Part shown: one piece after another, positions 26,361 to 33,479 of the stretch
How positions within the stretch are numbered: position 1 is the stretch's first letter
How the letters are laid out: every line of letters begins with the position of its first letter
Source of the DNA: CAZMGY01 sp964565945 [NCBI: uncultured bacterium]
GTDB lineage: Bacteria > GCA-001730085
Length of the DNA: 64,000 bases
Assembly (NCBI GenBank): GCA_964565945.1
Contig: CAZMGY010000003.1
Coordinates: forward strand, 11,680-75,679
Direction: 5' to 3'
Notes under the pieces: model-generated
Databases searched by the model: none
The model's input: only the letters and a program-made list of their open reading frames with translations
What the model was told of the DNA's origin: nothing
Made by a program: the position numbers and the translations under genes

Positions 26361-29099
26361 TTATTGGCATGCCTCGCAGTCGAGATCTGTGCTTAAGCAT
26401 GCTTTGATTTCTGTTTCGACGGCTACGGGAGCTTCTTGATTTTGGGATATTTCGTTAGCTTGTTTTTTGCTACTAACGGTTTTTCCAATTTGCGAAGCGC
26501 CTTTGTTGCGCAAGTAATACGTTGTTTTTAGACCCAATTCCCACGCGGTTGTGTAAACATCACTGAGTGTTTTTCCGCTGGTGGTGTTGATAAACACATT
26601 GGTTGAAGCCGATTGATCAATCCATTTGGCTCGTAAGGCCGCAGCCTTAATGGTCCAGAGGGGCTCAATTTCAAAACCCTCTTTGTACTTTTGACGAATG
26701 GCCAAAGGAATGTCGGAAATATTTTGCACCGACCCATCGTTGAGCTTGATTTGATCCAAAATCGCTTGGTTCCATAAGCCAGCATGTTGCAAGTCGTCAA
26801 TCATGTTGCGGTTAATTACAATGAAATTACCCGAAAGATTTTCTTTCATGTAGATATTTTTGTAGGAGGGTTCGGTGCAAGGCATAACCCCCGCAATGTT
26901 GGCGATAGTCGCCGTAGGCGCAATCGCCATGGTGTTGGAATTGCGCATGCCGTACTCTTTCACATGAGCTTTTACAGGAGCCCAGTTGAGCGATTGCTTT
27001 TTGCTGATAGGCAATTCTTGGCGGCGTTCTTTTTCGAGAAGGGCGAGTGTGTCAAATGGGAAAATGCCACGATCCCATTTGCTGCCTTTGTAAGATTGGT
27101 ATGTACCACGTTCTTTGGCTAGCTTGGAGCTTCCTAGAATGGCATAGTACGACACCATTTCCATAGAACGATCCGCGAATTCTAAGTTAGCTTCGGAGTC
27201 GAAGTTAATTCCACATTGATAAAGTGCATCTTGATAACCCATCATGCCCAAGCCAATGGGGCGATGTTTCATATTAGAGTTTTTTGCCTCGGTGGTTGGA
27301 TAGAAATTGTTATCGATCACATTGTCGAGCATACAAATACCTGTTTCGACTGTGCGTGCAATTTTTTCTTCATCCAGGTGGCCATTGTTGATCATGTGCC
27401 CCAGGTTAATGCTCGCCAAATTGCACACGGCTGTTTCTTCATTGGAGGTGTTGAGTGTGATTTCGGTGCACAAGTTAGACGAATGCACGCGACCGCAATG
27501 GTCTTGAGGGTTGCGCACATTGATTGGATCTTTAAAGGTGAGCCAAGGGTATCCTGTTTCGTAAAGCATAGTGAGATGCTTGCGCCACAGATCACGGGCT
27601 TTCATGGTGCGTGCCGAAGATAAGTTTTTCGATTCATAATACTCGTAACGCTTGTCGAATTCGGTGCCGTAAAGATCATGCAAGTCAGGAACTTCGGATG
27701 GTGAAAATAATGTCCAGTTGCCATCTGCTTGGACCCGCTTCATAAATAAATCGGGGATCCAGCAGGCGGTGTTGATATCGTGAGCGCGACGGCGTTCATC
27801 TCCAGTGTTTTTGCGAAGTTCGTAAAATTGTTCGATATCGCGATGCCAAACTTCCATATAAGCGGCCATGGCACCTTTGCGTTTCCCTCCTTGGTTAACG
27901 GCAAGAGCCACATCGTTAAAGATTTTGATGAAGGGGATAACTCCTTGAGAGAGTCCATTGGTACCATGAATTTTAGCTCCAGTGGAACGCACAGAGGTCC
28001 AGTCGGTTCCAATTCCTCCAGCCCATTTACTTAAATTGGCATTGTCTCCAAAGACTTTGAAAATACCATTGAGCGAGTCATCCACAGTATTAATGTAGCA
28101 GCTGCTCATTTGGCTATGGGTTGTTCCACTGTTGAACAGGGTGGGGGTTGATGAAATTAAGTCCATTTGAGAGAGCAACTGGTAAAACTCGATCGCTCGG
28201 TTATCTCTGTTAGGTTCTTTTTGGGCTAAGCCCATGGCAACACGCATCCACATCCATTGAGGAAGTTCGTAAATGGCTTGTTTGTTGCTACGGTCACGCA
28301 AGAGGTAACGGTCTTCGAGAATTTGGAGGCCCAAATACATAAAAAGACGATCGCGCTTGGCAACCAAAGCCTGAGCAATGGTGTCGAGATTGTATTGATC
28401 GAGCACGGGCGAAAGCATATCAAATTCGATCCCTTTTTGAATGTAAGCGGCAAAATTGTCTTTATAGGCTTGTTCAAGATTGTTCGAGGTGAAGGGTGTT
28501 TTGAGAACTTGACTATAAAGCTTATCAAGCACAATGTGAGCCGAAAAATAAGAGTAGTCATAATGATGCTCAATACGTTCGCGTGCAGCATTGGTCACAA
28601 CTGCGTGAAAGTCTTTGAGAGTAATTTTGTCGTAAATATGCTGGTGAATCGAAGTGAGTGCTTCAGGTACCGATACGTGATCGAGGTTGGTCGCAAGTAT
28701 TTCGAGCTTATGCTGCATCTCTTCGACATCGTAAAGCGTGTGTTTGCCGTCGGGTAAAACGATCCGCAATTCGCGATTCTTGATTTTAGCCAAAACTTTT
28801 TCTTGGCGTTTACGTTTGTGTTGATCTCTGTAGAGGATGTACTTTTTAGCAATTTTATGATGTCCTTCACGGTTGAGAACTTCCTCAACTGTGTCTTGAG
28901 TTGTTTCGACATCTGTGAACCCTTGGGTTCCCCAGTGCTTGTCAAGGTTGTCAATCACCAGCTGAGTGAGTGTTGCCACCATGGTTTTGTCTGAAATGTT
29001 GTCGGACAAAAAGGCTTTGTGAAGGGCTTGAGCGATGCGGGTGGCGTCAAAGTTAACTTTGCGACCATCACGCTTAACTATATATTGTAGGATTGGCAT
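26361..29099 (-). CDS. nrdA: Ribonucleotide reductase class I, alpha subunit
   Basis: The 912-residue catalytic subunit carries an N-terminal ATP-cone (about residues 5-95, KRDGRKVNFDATRIAQAL), which senses ATP and dATP for allosteric control. In the barrel, SSCYINTVDDS and later AVCNLASINLG give the redox cysteines. SNLCTEITLN gives the Asn-Cys-Glu active-site triad with the thiyl Cys. SYKNIYMKEN lies near the radical-transfer tyrosines. The C-terminal tail ends in DCEACQ, the flexible CxxC that is re-reduced by thioredoxin or glutaredoxin. All key parts are intact. It is transcribed with nrdB. Confidence 0.96.
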   Translation of the reverse strand: MPILQYIVKRDGRKVNFDATRIAQALHKAFLSDNISDKTMVATLTQLVIDNLDKHWGTQGFTDVETTQDTVEEVLNREGHHKIAKKYILYRDQHKRKRQEKVLAKIKNRELRIVLPDGKHTLYDVEEMQHKLEILATNLDHVSVPEALTSIHQHIYDKITLKDFHAVVTNAARERIEHHYDYSYFSAHIVLDKLYSQVLKTPFTSNNLEQAYKDNFAAYIQKGIEFDMLSPVLDQYNLDTIAQALVAKRDRLFMYLGLQILEDRYLLRDRSNKQAIYELPQWMWMRVAMGLAQKEPNRDNRAIEFYQLLSQMDLISSTPTLFNSGTTHSQMSSCYINTVDDSLNGIFKVFGDNANLSKWAGGIGTDWTSVRSTGAKIHGTNGLSQGVIPFIKIFNDVALAVNQGGKRKGAMAAYMEVWHRDIEQFYELRKNTGDERRRAHDINTACWIPDLFMKRVQADGNWTLFSPSEVPDLHDLYGTEFDKRYEYYESKNLSSARTMKARDLWRKHLTMLYETGYPWLTFKDPINVRNPQDHCGRVHSSNLCTEITLNTSNEETAVCNLASINLGHMINNGHLDEEKIARTVETGICMLDNVIDNNFYPTTEAKNSNMKHRPIGLGMMGYQDALYQCGINFDSEANLEFADRSMEMVSYYAILGSSKLAKERGTYQSYKGSKWDRGIFPFDTLALLEKERRQELPISKKQSLNWAPVKAHVKEYGMRNSNTMAIAPTATIANIAGVMPCTEPSYKNIYMKENLSGNFIVINRNMIDDLQHAGLWNQAILDQIKLNDGSVQNISDIPLAIRQKYKEGFEIEPLWTIKAAALRAKWIDQSASTNVFINTTSGKTLSDVYTTAWELGLKTTYYLRNKGASQIGKTVSSKKQANEISQNQEAPVAVETEIKACLSTDLDCEACQ

Positions 29100-29138
29100 A
29101 AAACTTCAACTCCTAATATTCATCACATAACGCACATC

Positions 29139-29160
29139 TTTACATAAATAGTAGTGTAAA
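29139..29160. promoter_or_regulatory. Candidate operator upstream of nrdA
   Basis: TTTACA (29139-29144) and TGTAAA (29155-29160) are perfect inverted half-sites 10 bases apart in the nrdA leader. They do not match the usual NrdR box closely. They could bind an unidentified repressor of the nrd operon. The support is symmetry and position only. Confidence 0.3.
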
Positions 29161-29184
29161 TGTTGTGACGTTTTCATTTTATCT

Positions 29185-29212
29185 ACTGTAGCAACTCCTA
29201 GGAGAGGGTCAA
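29185..29212 (-). promoter_or_regulatory. Promoter for nrdA-nrdB on the minus strand
   Basis: Read on the minus strand, TTGACC (29207-29212) and TACAGT (29185-29190) are 16 bases apart. A perfect palindrome CTCCTAGGAG (29195-29204) sits in the spacer, where a repressor could act. The 29100-29432 stretch holds this promoter, the operator candidate and the tRNA promoter, and no coding sequence. Confidence 0.5.
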
Positions 29213-29387
29213 GGTTTTTCCCCTTCCGATGAATGGAAGATGCGAAAAATCAGCCTTGAATCAGGTAGTGCTTAGAGAGCTTGGATAAGTTAAAAGATTG
29301 TTAAATTGTGTAACTTGTTGTTTTAAAGAGATATGGATCAAAAATTTTGATGTGAAGATCTCTAGAGAGCAGTTCGGACAATTTTAA

Positions 29388-29417
29388 TTGACGAAGGCAT
29401 CCTTTTTTAGGTATAGT
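29388..29417 (+). promoter_or_regulatory. Promoter for tRNA-Val and the thrS-rplT operon
   Basis: TTGACG (29388-29393) and TATAGT (29412-29417) are 18 bases apart. Transcription would start about 9 bases before the tRNA. The tRNA and thrS are 42 bases apart with no terminator between them, so one transcript is likely. Confidence 0.65.
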
Positions 29418-29432
29418 GTGAGGTCTTGTTGT

Positions 29433-29506
29433 GGGCGATTAGCGCAGTTGGTTAGCGTGCTATCCCGACATGTTAGAGGTCACTGGTTCGAATCCAGTAT
29501 CGCCCA
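29433..29506 (+). tRNA. tRNA-Val (anticodon GAC)
   Basis: The acceptor stem GGGCGAT (29433-29439) pairs with ATCGCCC (29499-29505), followed by discriminator A; CCA is not encoded. The D arm, the T arm (ACTGG/CCAGT with the TTCGAAT loop) and a 5-base variable region are all normal. The anticodon GAC at 29467-29469 reads valine codons GUC and GUU. Two oddities are seen. The position 5' to the anticodon is C instead of the near-universal U33, and the anticodon stem has a T-T mismatch at 30-40 (29463 and 29473). Confidence 0.9.
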
Positions 29507-29548
29507 TAAAAATAAACATATTTAATAGATTTAAAAAAGAAATGGTTT

Positions 29549-31309
29549 ATGTCTGAAGAATTGTTGGTAGAAGAGCAGATGACCGACTTAGAGCGGATGC
29601 GTCATAGTTTAGCGCATGTGCTGGCTATTGCGGTTAAAGAATTATTTCCCGAAACCAAAACAGGTATTGGTCCTCCGGTTGAGCATGGGTTTTATTATGA
29701 TTTCGATCGTCCCGAACCTTTCACTGAAAAAGATTTGCAAAAAATTGAAAAGCGAATGAAAAAAATCATTGCCCGCAATCAAACCTTCCAGCGTGATGAG
29801 CTAGACGTTCCTACGGCCATTCAGACCTTCAAAGACATGGGTGAAAATTACAAAGTTGATTTGATTGAAGGCATTGTGGCTAAAACTGATGCCGACAAAG
29901 TGAGCGTCTATCGCACGGGTGAATTTTTTGATTTGTGCCGAGGGCCTCATGTGGAGCACACCAAAGATTTGGGCGTGTTTAAACTCACAAATATTGCGGG
30001 AGCCTATTGGCGTGGCGATGAAAACAATGCCATGTTGCAACGGATTTATGCGGTGGCTTTCGAAACCCAAGATGAGTTAGATCAACATTTGGAGATGCTT
30101 GAGGAAGCCAAAAAACGCGATCACCGTAAATTGGGACGTGAGCTTAAGTTGTTCACCATCAATGAAGATATGGGGTCTGGTTTGATTTTGTATCAGCCCA
30201 ATGGGATGGTGGTCCGTATGGCCATCGAAGATTTTGAACGTGAAGAGCATCTCAAGCGCGGCTATTGTCAGGTGATGGGGCCAGGTATTGTGAATACCAA
30301 TATTTGGAAGATATCGGGGCATTATCAAATGGGCTACCCGATGTATCTTTTTGAGATTGATGGTCAAGAGTATGGCATTAGGCCGATGAATTGTCCCGCG
30401 CACTTGTTGCTTTTTAAAACCGAAACACGCAGTTACCGCGATTTGCCTTTGCGTATGTTTGAATTGGGCACGGTGTGTCGCTACGAAAAATCGGGTGTTT
30501 TGCATGGTTTGTTGCGAGCTCGTTCGTTCACTCAGGACGATGCGCATATCTTTTGTTTGCCCGAACAACTCAAAGATGAGATTGTTGGTGTGATGGATTT
30601 TGTCAAAACCGTCTTTCAAACCTTTGGCTTTGATAATTTCGAAGTGGAGCTGAGCACGCGCCCTGATAAGTCGATTGGTTCGGATGAAAATTGGGATAAA
30701 GCGACCTTGTCTTTGGAGGACGCTCTTGAGGAATTGCAAATTCCCTATGATATTAATGAGGGTGAGGGGGCTTTTTACGGACCCAAAATCGACATCAAAT
30801 TGCGCGATGCTTTGAATCGTGTTTGGCAATGTGCAACAATTCAATGCGATTTTTCTCTTCCCGAGCGGTTTGATATTGCTTATATCGGGTCGGATGGGAA
30901 AAAACATAGACCCGTGATGTTGCATCGTGCTATACTGGGTAGCTTGGAGCGTTTTATGGGGATTTTGATTGAGCATTATGCGGGAGCTTTTCCTGTTTGG
31001 TTGGCTCCAGTTCAGGTCAAAATTTTACCCATTGCTGACAGGCACCACGATTATGCATATGCTATTGTTAAGTGCTTGTGCGAATTAGGTTTACGTGCCG
31101 AAGTTGATGAGCGCAACGAAAAAATTGGATTTAAAATTCGCGATGCACGAAAGCAACGTTTGCCCTATATGTGGGTGGTTGGTGATCAAGAGGTGGCCAA
31201 TCATACGGTGGCTGTTCGCCAAAGGGGCAAGGGCGATCGCGGAGCATTAGCTTTAGACGAAATGGTGGAAGAAGTGTGCGAAGCTCATCGTTCGAAAGCT
31301 TTGTGGTGA
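29549..31309 (+). CDS. thrS: Threonine--tRNA ligase lacking the TGS domain
   Basis: The 586-residue class II synthetase starts directly at the N2 editing domain (RMRHSLAHVLAIAVKELFP). The roughly 60-residue N-terminal TGS domain of E. coli ThrRS is absent. The editing domain retains the RHSLAHV histidines. The catalytic core has the zinc ligands in MNCPAHLLLF and HGLLRARSFTQDDAHIFC. The C-terminal anticodon-binding domain is complete. The order thrS-infC-rpmI-rplT is conserved widely in bacteria. It lies downstream of tRNA-Val and probably shares its promoter. Confidence 0.96.
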   Translation: MSEELLVEEQMTDLERMRHSLAHVLAIAVKELFPETKTGIGPPVEHGFYYDFDRPEPFTEKDLQKIEKRMKKIIARNQTFQRDELDVPTAIQTFKDMGENYKVDLIEGIVAKTDADKVSVYRTGEFFDLCRGPHVEHTKDLGVFKLTNIAGAYWRGDENNAMLQRIYAVAFETQDELDQHLEMLEEAKKRDHRKLGRELKLFTINEDMGSGLILYQPNGMVVRMAIEDFEREEHLKRGYCQVMGPGIVNTNIWKISGHYQMGYPMYLFEIDGQEYGIRPMNCPAHLLLFKTETRSYRDLPLRMFELGTVCRYEKSGVLHGLLRARSFTQDDAHIFCLPEQLKDEIVGVMDFVKTVFQTFGFDNFEVELSTRPDKSIGSDENWDKATLSLEDALEELQIPYDINEGEGAFYGPKIDIKLRDALNRVWQCATIQCDFSLPERFDIAYIGSDGKKHRPVMLHRAILGSLERFMGILIEHYAGAFPVWLAPVQVKILPIADRHHDYAYAIVKCLCELGLRAEVDERNEKIGFKIRDARKQRLPYMWVVGDQEVANHTVAVRQRGKGDRGALALDEMVEEVCEAHRSKALW

Positions 31310-31326
31310 TGAATGACTTTTAGATT

Positions 31327-31333
31327 AGGAGGA
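31327..31333 (+). promoter_or_regulatory. Ribosome binding site that fixes the ATC start of infC
   Basis: AGGAGGA ends 7 bases before an ATC codon at 31341 and has no ATG, GTG or TTG at the proper distance. It is the strongest Shine-Dalgarno in the region and argues for initiation at ATC. Confidence 0.75.
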
Positions 31334-31340
31334 TACAGCG

Positions 31341-31868
31341 ATCTCTAAGGCAAAACAAGCGTGTATTGGAACTCAGATCTGTGCGGAAGAAGTTCGAGTG
31401 ATTGATGATCAGGGGACACAGTTGGGCGTAATGACATTGTCGGACGCCTTAGATAGAGCCAGTGAATCGGGTCTTGAGCTGGTTGAGGTTTCACCCAACG
31501 CAAACCCCCCAGTTTGCCGTATTATTGACTACGGTAAGTTTAAATATAAGCAAGAAAAAATGATCAAAGACGCCAAAAAAAAACAGAGTGTGATTGTGGT
31601 CAAGGAAGTGCGTCTTCGCCCGCGGATCGAAGAGCATGACTTTCAAGTGAAATTAAAAAATATTATCCGTTTTCTCGAGCATGGGGATCGCATTAAGGTG
31701 ACGGTCATGTTTCGCGGTCGTGAGTTAGGTCATCAAGATGTGGGACGACAGTTATTGGATCGCGTGGTGATTGAGGTTGAAGGAATTGGCTCTGCGGAGC
31801 GGCTTCCAGCGATGGAAGGGCGTATGCTGATCATCTTTTTGGTGCCAGAAAAGAAAGGAAAAAAATAA
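31341..31868 (+). CDS. infC: Translation initiation factor IF-3 (non-AUG start)
   Basis: IF-3 binds the 30S subunit, prevents premature 50S joining and rejects non-canonical start codons. The frame is open from an ATC at 31341, giving 175 residues, the family's normal length. A GTG at 31398 would give only 156 residues and lose the N-terminal strand, including EEVRV. The N-domain shows [12 protein letters not shown] and the linker/C-domain has [18 protein letters not shown]. coli infC starts at AUU so that IF-3 represses its own synthesis. The ATC here, with the strong AGGAGGA, suggests the same autoregulation. It overlaps rpmI by one base (TAATG). Confidence 0.92.
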   Translation: MSKAKQACIGTQICAEEVRVIDDQGTQLGVMTLSDALDRASESGLELVEVSPNANPPVCRIIDYGKFKYKQEKMIKDAKKKQSVIVVKEVRLRPRIEEHDFQVKLKNIIRFLEHGDRIKVTVMFRGRELGHQDVGRQLLDRVVIEVEGIGSAERLPAMEGRMLIIFLVPEKKGKK

Positions 31869-32068
31869 TGCCTAAGATTCGTACAAAGCGTGGTGCAGCC
31901 AAGCGTTTTAAGTTAAGCAAATCTGGTTTAGTGAAGCGTGGGAAAGCTGGCAAAAGTCATATTTTGACGAAAAAAACAACTAAAACCAAGCGCAAATTAC
32001 GTGAAAAAGTTGTGGTGGCTTCGGTTCAAGAAGCGAGAACCATTAAGGCAATGTGTCCTTACCTCTAG
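31868..32068 (+). CDS. rpmI: 50S ribosomal protein L35
   Basis: The 66-residue basic protein begins [20 protein letters not shown], the family's signature, cited as [14 protein letters not shown]. The central [15 protein letters not shown] is typical. The ATG shares an A with the stop of infC, so translation is coupled. The length is standard. Confidence 0.97.
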   Translation: MPKIRTKRGAAKRFKLSKSGLVKRGKAGKSHILTKKTTKTKRKLREKVVVASVQEARTIKAMCPYL

Positions 32069-32121
32069 ACTGTGTCGACCAGGTTTTAAAATAAGACCCT
32101 TTGCAAGCAAGGAGAAAAACA

Positions 32122-32481
32122 ATGCCCAGATCAACCAATGCGGTGGCTTCGCGTCGCCGTCGGAAACGTGTGCTTAAAAAAGCGAAAGGTTATCGCGGAG
32201 GCCGTAGTCGCTTGTTTCGTACGGCTGTCGAAGCGGTTCGTTGCGGGATGGCGTATTCGTTTGCGCATCGTCGTAAGAAAAAAGGTGACTTTCGTTCCCT
32301 ATGGGTTACGAGAATCAAAATTGCGGCCAATCAACGGGGTTTGAGTTATAACCGTTTGATCCATGGTCTTGCTCAAGCCAATATTGCCCTCAATCGTAAG
32401 ATGTTGGCGGATGTTGCTGTCAATGACCCTAAAGGATTTGATTTAATTGTTGAGCAAGTGCAAGCCTCTCTTGCGGCTTAA
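32122..32481 (+). CDS. rplT: 50S ribosomal protein L20
   Basis: L20 is required for early 50S assembly. I start it at the ATG at 32122, which is preceded by AAGGAG (32109-32114). An upstream TTG at 32101 would add seven residues before the conserved MPRSTNAV. The 119-residue protein has a long basic N-terminal helix (RRRRKRVLKKAKGYRGGRS) and the globular C-terminal domain ending VEQVQASLAA. In E. coli L20 represses this operon through a structured mRNA leader. A terminator follows directly. Confidence 0.97.
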   Translation: MPRSTNAVASRRRRKRVLKKAKGYRGGRSRLFRTAVEAVRCGMAYSFAHRRKKKGDFRSLWVTRIKIAANQRGLSYNRLIHGLAQANIALNRKMLADVAVNDPKGFDLIVEQVQASLAA

Positions 32482-32506
32482 AGCAAAGCAAAAATAATCT
32501 TATTTG

Positions 32507-32541
32507 AAAAAGCCCCTGATATTATATTAGGGGCTTTTTTT
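32507..32541 (+). terminator. Intrinsic terminator after rplT
   Basis: AGCCCCT (32511-32517) and AGGGGCT (32529-32535) form a GC-rich stem with an 11-base loop, extended by A-T pairs on both sides. A run of seven T (32535-32541) follows. It closes the thrS-infC-rpmI-rplT unit. Confidence 0.92.
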
Positions 32542-32579
32542 ATGGCATCAGTTATCATCAGTCATTTTAGAGCCTTTTC

Positions 32580-32754
32580 AAGTTCTACAAACGGAATGAT
32601 TGTCTATGATTTCGTTAGTTTATGGTCGATATTTTGTCATCTCGCGGCTTGACCGCGGGATCAATATGTCCACGGCTTTTAACAAAGCAATCTCTTCCCA
32701 AAGACGACTTAATTTAGGGTACAATAACCTTTTTAAGTGCTACAAATGGAATGA
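32580..32754. repeat. Imperfect 20-base direct repeat flanking an intergenic segment
   Basis: The copies are 32580-32599 and 32735-32754. They share the core CTACAAA-GGAATGA and differ at two positions. They enclose about 135 bases that include a palindrome, and the second copy reaches the purQ start region. This could be an old duplication or the scar of an inserted element. Confidence 0.5.
32639..32661. repeat. REP-like palindrome (ATCTCGCGG-cttga-CCGCGGGAT)
   Basis: ATCTCGCGG (32639-32647) and CCGCGGGAT (32653-32661) are inverted, with one G-T pair and a 5-base loop CTTGA. It is much richer in GC than its surroundings. It closely resembles the GTCATCCCGCGG-type intergenic palindrome known from many Rickettsiales-like and other intracellular bacteria. 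That resemblance is from memory and is not proof of origin. Confidence 0.55.
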
Positions 32755-32768
32755 AAGAAAGTATTAAG

Positions 32769-33449
32769 ATGAGCAAAAAAGTGCGTTTTGGGATTGTTGT
32801 GTTTCCTGGGTCAAATTGCGATAGTGATTGTTTTCATGTGATTCAAAATGTTTTAAAGCAAGAAGCGGTTTATTTGTGGCATAAAGATACGGATTTGCAA
32901 AATGTTGATGCCGTAGTGTTGCCTGGGGGGTTTTCGTATGGGGATTATTTGCGTTGTGGCGCAATTGCCCATTGTTCGCCGATTATGGAGTCGATCAAAA
33001 CCTTTGTCGCCCAAGGTGGTTTGGTCTTAGGTATTTGCAATGGGTTTCAGGTATTGTTGGAAAGCGGTTTGTTGCCAGGTGCGATGAAACACAATACCTC
33101 CCGTAAGTTTATTTGCAAATATGTTGATTTGGTGGTCAATTATAATGAGACACCTTTCACCAATCAATATCAGGTGGGTGAGACCATTCGTATTCCCATT
33201 GCGCATAATGAAGGCAATTATCATCCTGTACCAGGTCAGGAGTCTTTGGCCGAGTCCAAGCGGTTGTTTGCGTATGCAGACAATCCCAATGGGGCGTATG
33301 CCGATATTGCGGGCTTAACCAACGAACAAGGCAACGTGCTTGGTATGATGCCGCATCCCGAGCGTTGCAGTGAGGCAGATTTATTGGGCGAAGATGGATT
33401 TAAGATTTTTCAAAGTATGGTTGTGCACTTGCAACGTGTTGCCGTGTGA
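32769..33449 (+). CDS. purQ: Phosphoribosylformylglycinamidine synthase, glutaminase subunit
   Basis: The class I glutamine amidotransferase feeds ammonia to PurL in step 4 of purine synthesis. I chose the ATG at 32769 (MSKKVRFGIVVFPG, 226 residues); an in-frame ATG at 32751 would add six residues. The nucleophile Cys90 lies in LGICNGFQVL. The catalytic His and Glu are in MPHPER near the C-terminus, and PGGFSYGDYLRCG is another signature. No strong ribosome binding site is visible for either start. It is 30 bases upstream of purL. A purS gene, normally needed with the small PurL type, is not in this window. Confidence 0.95.
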   Translation: MSKKVRFGIVVFPGSNCDSDCFHVIQNVLKQEAVYLWHKDTDLQNVDAVVLPGGFSYGDYLRCGAIAHCSPIMESIKTFVAQGGLVLGICNGFQVLLESGLLPGAMKHNTSRKFICKYVDLVVNYNETPFTNQYQVGETIRIPIAHNEGNYHPVPGQESLAESKRLFAYADNPNGAYADIAGLTNEQGNVLGMMPHPERCSEADLLGEDGFKIFQSMVVHLQRVAV

Positions 33450-33479
33450 TTGAAGACGTTGTTGAGGGGATAAAACATC

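Noticed and set aside
31398-31868. infC starting at GTG
   Set aside because: It would lack the conserved N-terminal strand and has no ribosome binding site; the ATC start fits better.
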